This document shows, in pieces, positions 62,758 through 64,000 of a stretch of 64,000 bases of DNA (its first letter is position 1; the number at the start of each line of letters is the position of its first letter). A program made the translations under genes and the position numbers. The notes under the pieces are model-generated. The model did not search any database, had not been told where the DNA came from, and worked only from the letters and a program-made list of their open reading frames with translations. Source of the stretch: Pezicula radicicola (taxonomy: Eukaryota; Ascomycota; Leotiomycetes; Helotiales; Dermateaceae); NCBI GenBank assembly GCA_003008705.1, contig PDUO01000002.1:886898-950897 (forward strand), read 5' to 3'.

Positions 62758-64000
62758 TTACACAAAAACCTCCAGATTGACCTCCAGTGTGCTCACAGGA
62801 TATTTTATCTCATAGTGTTCCAAAACAGTTGGATGTAGTACGCCAAACTCTCCGATTCTGGTCGCTTTCCCGTTCAACCGCAAGAAGATCGCAGCTGACA
62901 ACCCAGTAAGAAACGTTGGCTCGTCGATCTCCTCAAGCCAATACCCTTCCAGTTTCCCCTGGAGACCTTGCTCCCGTGTTAGGAACGCTGTCTTTAGACT
63001 CATGAGCACTTGATCGAGGAGACCATGCACATTTTCAAAGCCACTGGTCCTGCCGCACCAGGCTGCAGCGAAATGCCTCTCATTCCTAGCTTTTCGCTCT
63101 TGATCCCGGGCTATAAAGGCAACATCTGATGTCTCGAACACGTTCATTGGGAGAGAGTGGTGCTTATTTGAAACAATCGTTTTCAGTAGCCCTGGCAGCA
63201 AAGACGTCCGTACAATTTGGTATTCTGCTGTCTTTGGATTTGCAAGCTTGACAGCGGTCTCTCCATCATCTTTGCGGTTCAACCAAGCAAAGTTTTCGTC
63301 GTGCGAGCAAAGAATGAGCGGCATCACTTCCTTCCATCCAGACCCAAAAGCTTCAAGGCGAACAATATCTGCTAGCTTGTTGATCGGCAAAGCCTTTCCG
63401 ACAGACCTTGATTCGACCAGAGACTGTCTGGGAAGGTTATTGAAGCCATACCCGATTGCCACATCCTCCATGATATCACACTGATGTAGAACGTCAGCTC
63501 GTGTGGGTGGAACTGAAACATCGATGATATTTTTGTCTTTCGATGATGGCTTAGCACTGAGGCTCATCTTCGTGAGTAATTCACACATTGTCTCAGGCGA
63601 TATATCCAGTCCAGTGCAAGATCTGATATAATCTACCTCTGCCTCAACCTTGCGAGGGCTTAGATCAGGAGTTGTACGGCTCTCATTATTGTGTTTGGAA
63701 ATAATTTCAACAGGCTCAATGGTGAAAGGCTCTGCGCAATACTGAGAGAACATCGACACCATAATGTTGTTCACAATATCCAACTTCGTGCGATCTGTTG
63801 CGGTTATTTCGATGAAGACGTTTGTGGTTTTCAACGAGATCTTGGAGTGGTCTCCATTGATGATGGGTGGTAAAGAACAAACAGTGTTTTCCGAATCGAA
63901 GATGACTGGGTATAGAGGCTTGTCGCGGATGATATGGAGGTACCTTCCTAGGTGCTTGTCGTTCTTGTAGAACTCCATCAGCTCCTCACCATTCATCTTC
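62758..64000 (-). CDS. Cytosolic phenylalanyl-tRNA synthetase beta subunit, C-terminal part (5' end outside window)
   Basis: A single open frame of about 414 codons runs in from the right edge and stops at 62758; yeast Frs1 is 595 aa, so roughly the first third is missing. The enzyme charges tRNA-Phe as an alpha2-beta2 complex. Visible are LPPIINGDHSKISLKTTNVF (B3/B4 end), the B5 domain (EVDYIRSCTGLDISPETMCE ... VPPTRADVLHQCDIMEDVAI) and the core catalytic-like domain (IVRTSLLPGLLKTIVSNKHH, FETSDVAF, GRTSGFENVHGLLDQVL, GEFGVLHPTVLEHYEIKYPV). The frame ends LEVNLEVFV, as usual. The ATG near 63996 is internal (preceded by AAG), not the true start. Confidence 0.93.
   Translation of the reverse strand, partial: KMNGEELMEFYKNDKHLGRYLHIIRDKPLYPVIFDSENTVCSLPPIINGDHSKISLKTTNVFIEITATDRTKLDIVNNIMVSMFSQYCAEPFTIEPVEIISKHNNESRTTPDLSPRKVEAEVDYIRSCTGLDISPETMCELLTKMSLSAKPSSKDKNIIDVSVPPTRADVLHQCDIMEDVAIGYGFNNLPRQSLVESRSVGKALPINKLADIVRLEAFGSGWKEVMPLILCSHDENFAWLNRKDDGETAVKLANPKTAEYQIVRTSLLPGLLKTIVSNKHHSLPMNVFETSDVAFIARDQERKARNERHFAAAWCGRTSGFENVHGLLDQVLMSLKTAFLTREQGLQGKLEGYWLEEIDEPTFLTGLSAAIFLRLNGKATRIGEFGVLHPTVLEHYEIKYPVSTLEVNLEVFV

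Overview
The window looks like nuclear DNA of a filamentous ascomycete (Pezizomycotina; the gene set and intron style would suit a leotiomycete, but that placement is inference). Genes are interrupted by many short introns, mostly 47-90 nt, with CTNAC-type branch points. Protein families include a CFEM protein, a fungal MRP/Ycf1-type ABC transporter, Cbf1, Fyv10, a DUF2841 protein and a 2EXR protein. There is no bacterial-style operon, CRISPR array, rRNA or convincing tRNA. Exon chains below were built by hand from splice signals; reading phase closes across every junction I give.

Left part (1-17.5 kb): the last exon of an unidentified gene leaves the left edge. A zinc-cluster relic and a DUF2841 (YDR124W-like) gene on the minus strand follow. 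Then come about 12 kb with no gene I can support, holding an inverted-repeat element of about 520 bp, many TACTGTAC-like palindromes and a long G-poor tract.

Centre (17.5-32.7 kb): a 12-exon ABCC transporter (minus) with a Yap1-type TTACTAA site upstream; a Cbf1-type bHLH factor (minus) divergent from the GID-complex subunit Fyv10 (plus) across a region with two CACGTG boxes; two 118-bp foldback elements; and an MFS transporter (minus) with a GC-AG intron.

Middle right (32.7-45 kb): a gene-poor, relic-rich stretch with two degraded minus-strand coding regions, a short possible gene, a CFEM protein, an unidentified two-exon gene with a 63-bp minisatellite just upstream, and a secreted protein with seven 9-residue repeats.

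Right part (45-64 kb): a beta-lactamase-fold serine hydrolase, an alpha-amylase and an MFS sugar transporter (starch breakdown and sugar uptake near each other), a family 1 glycosyltransferase with an extra glycine-rich C-terminal region, an AlkB-type dioxygenase, a 2EXR protein bracketed by two related inverted-repeat elements, and the 3' part of cytosolic phenylalanyl-tRNA synthetase beta, which runs off the right edge.

Most genes are ordinary. The less-described content is the small non-autonomous repeats, the relics, and unusual splicing in the ABC and MFS transporters.
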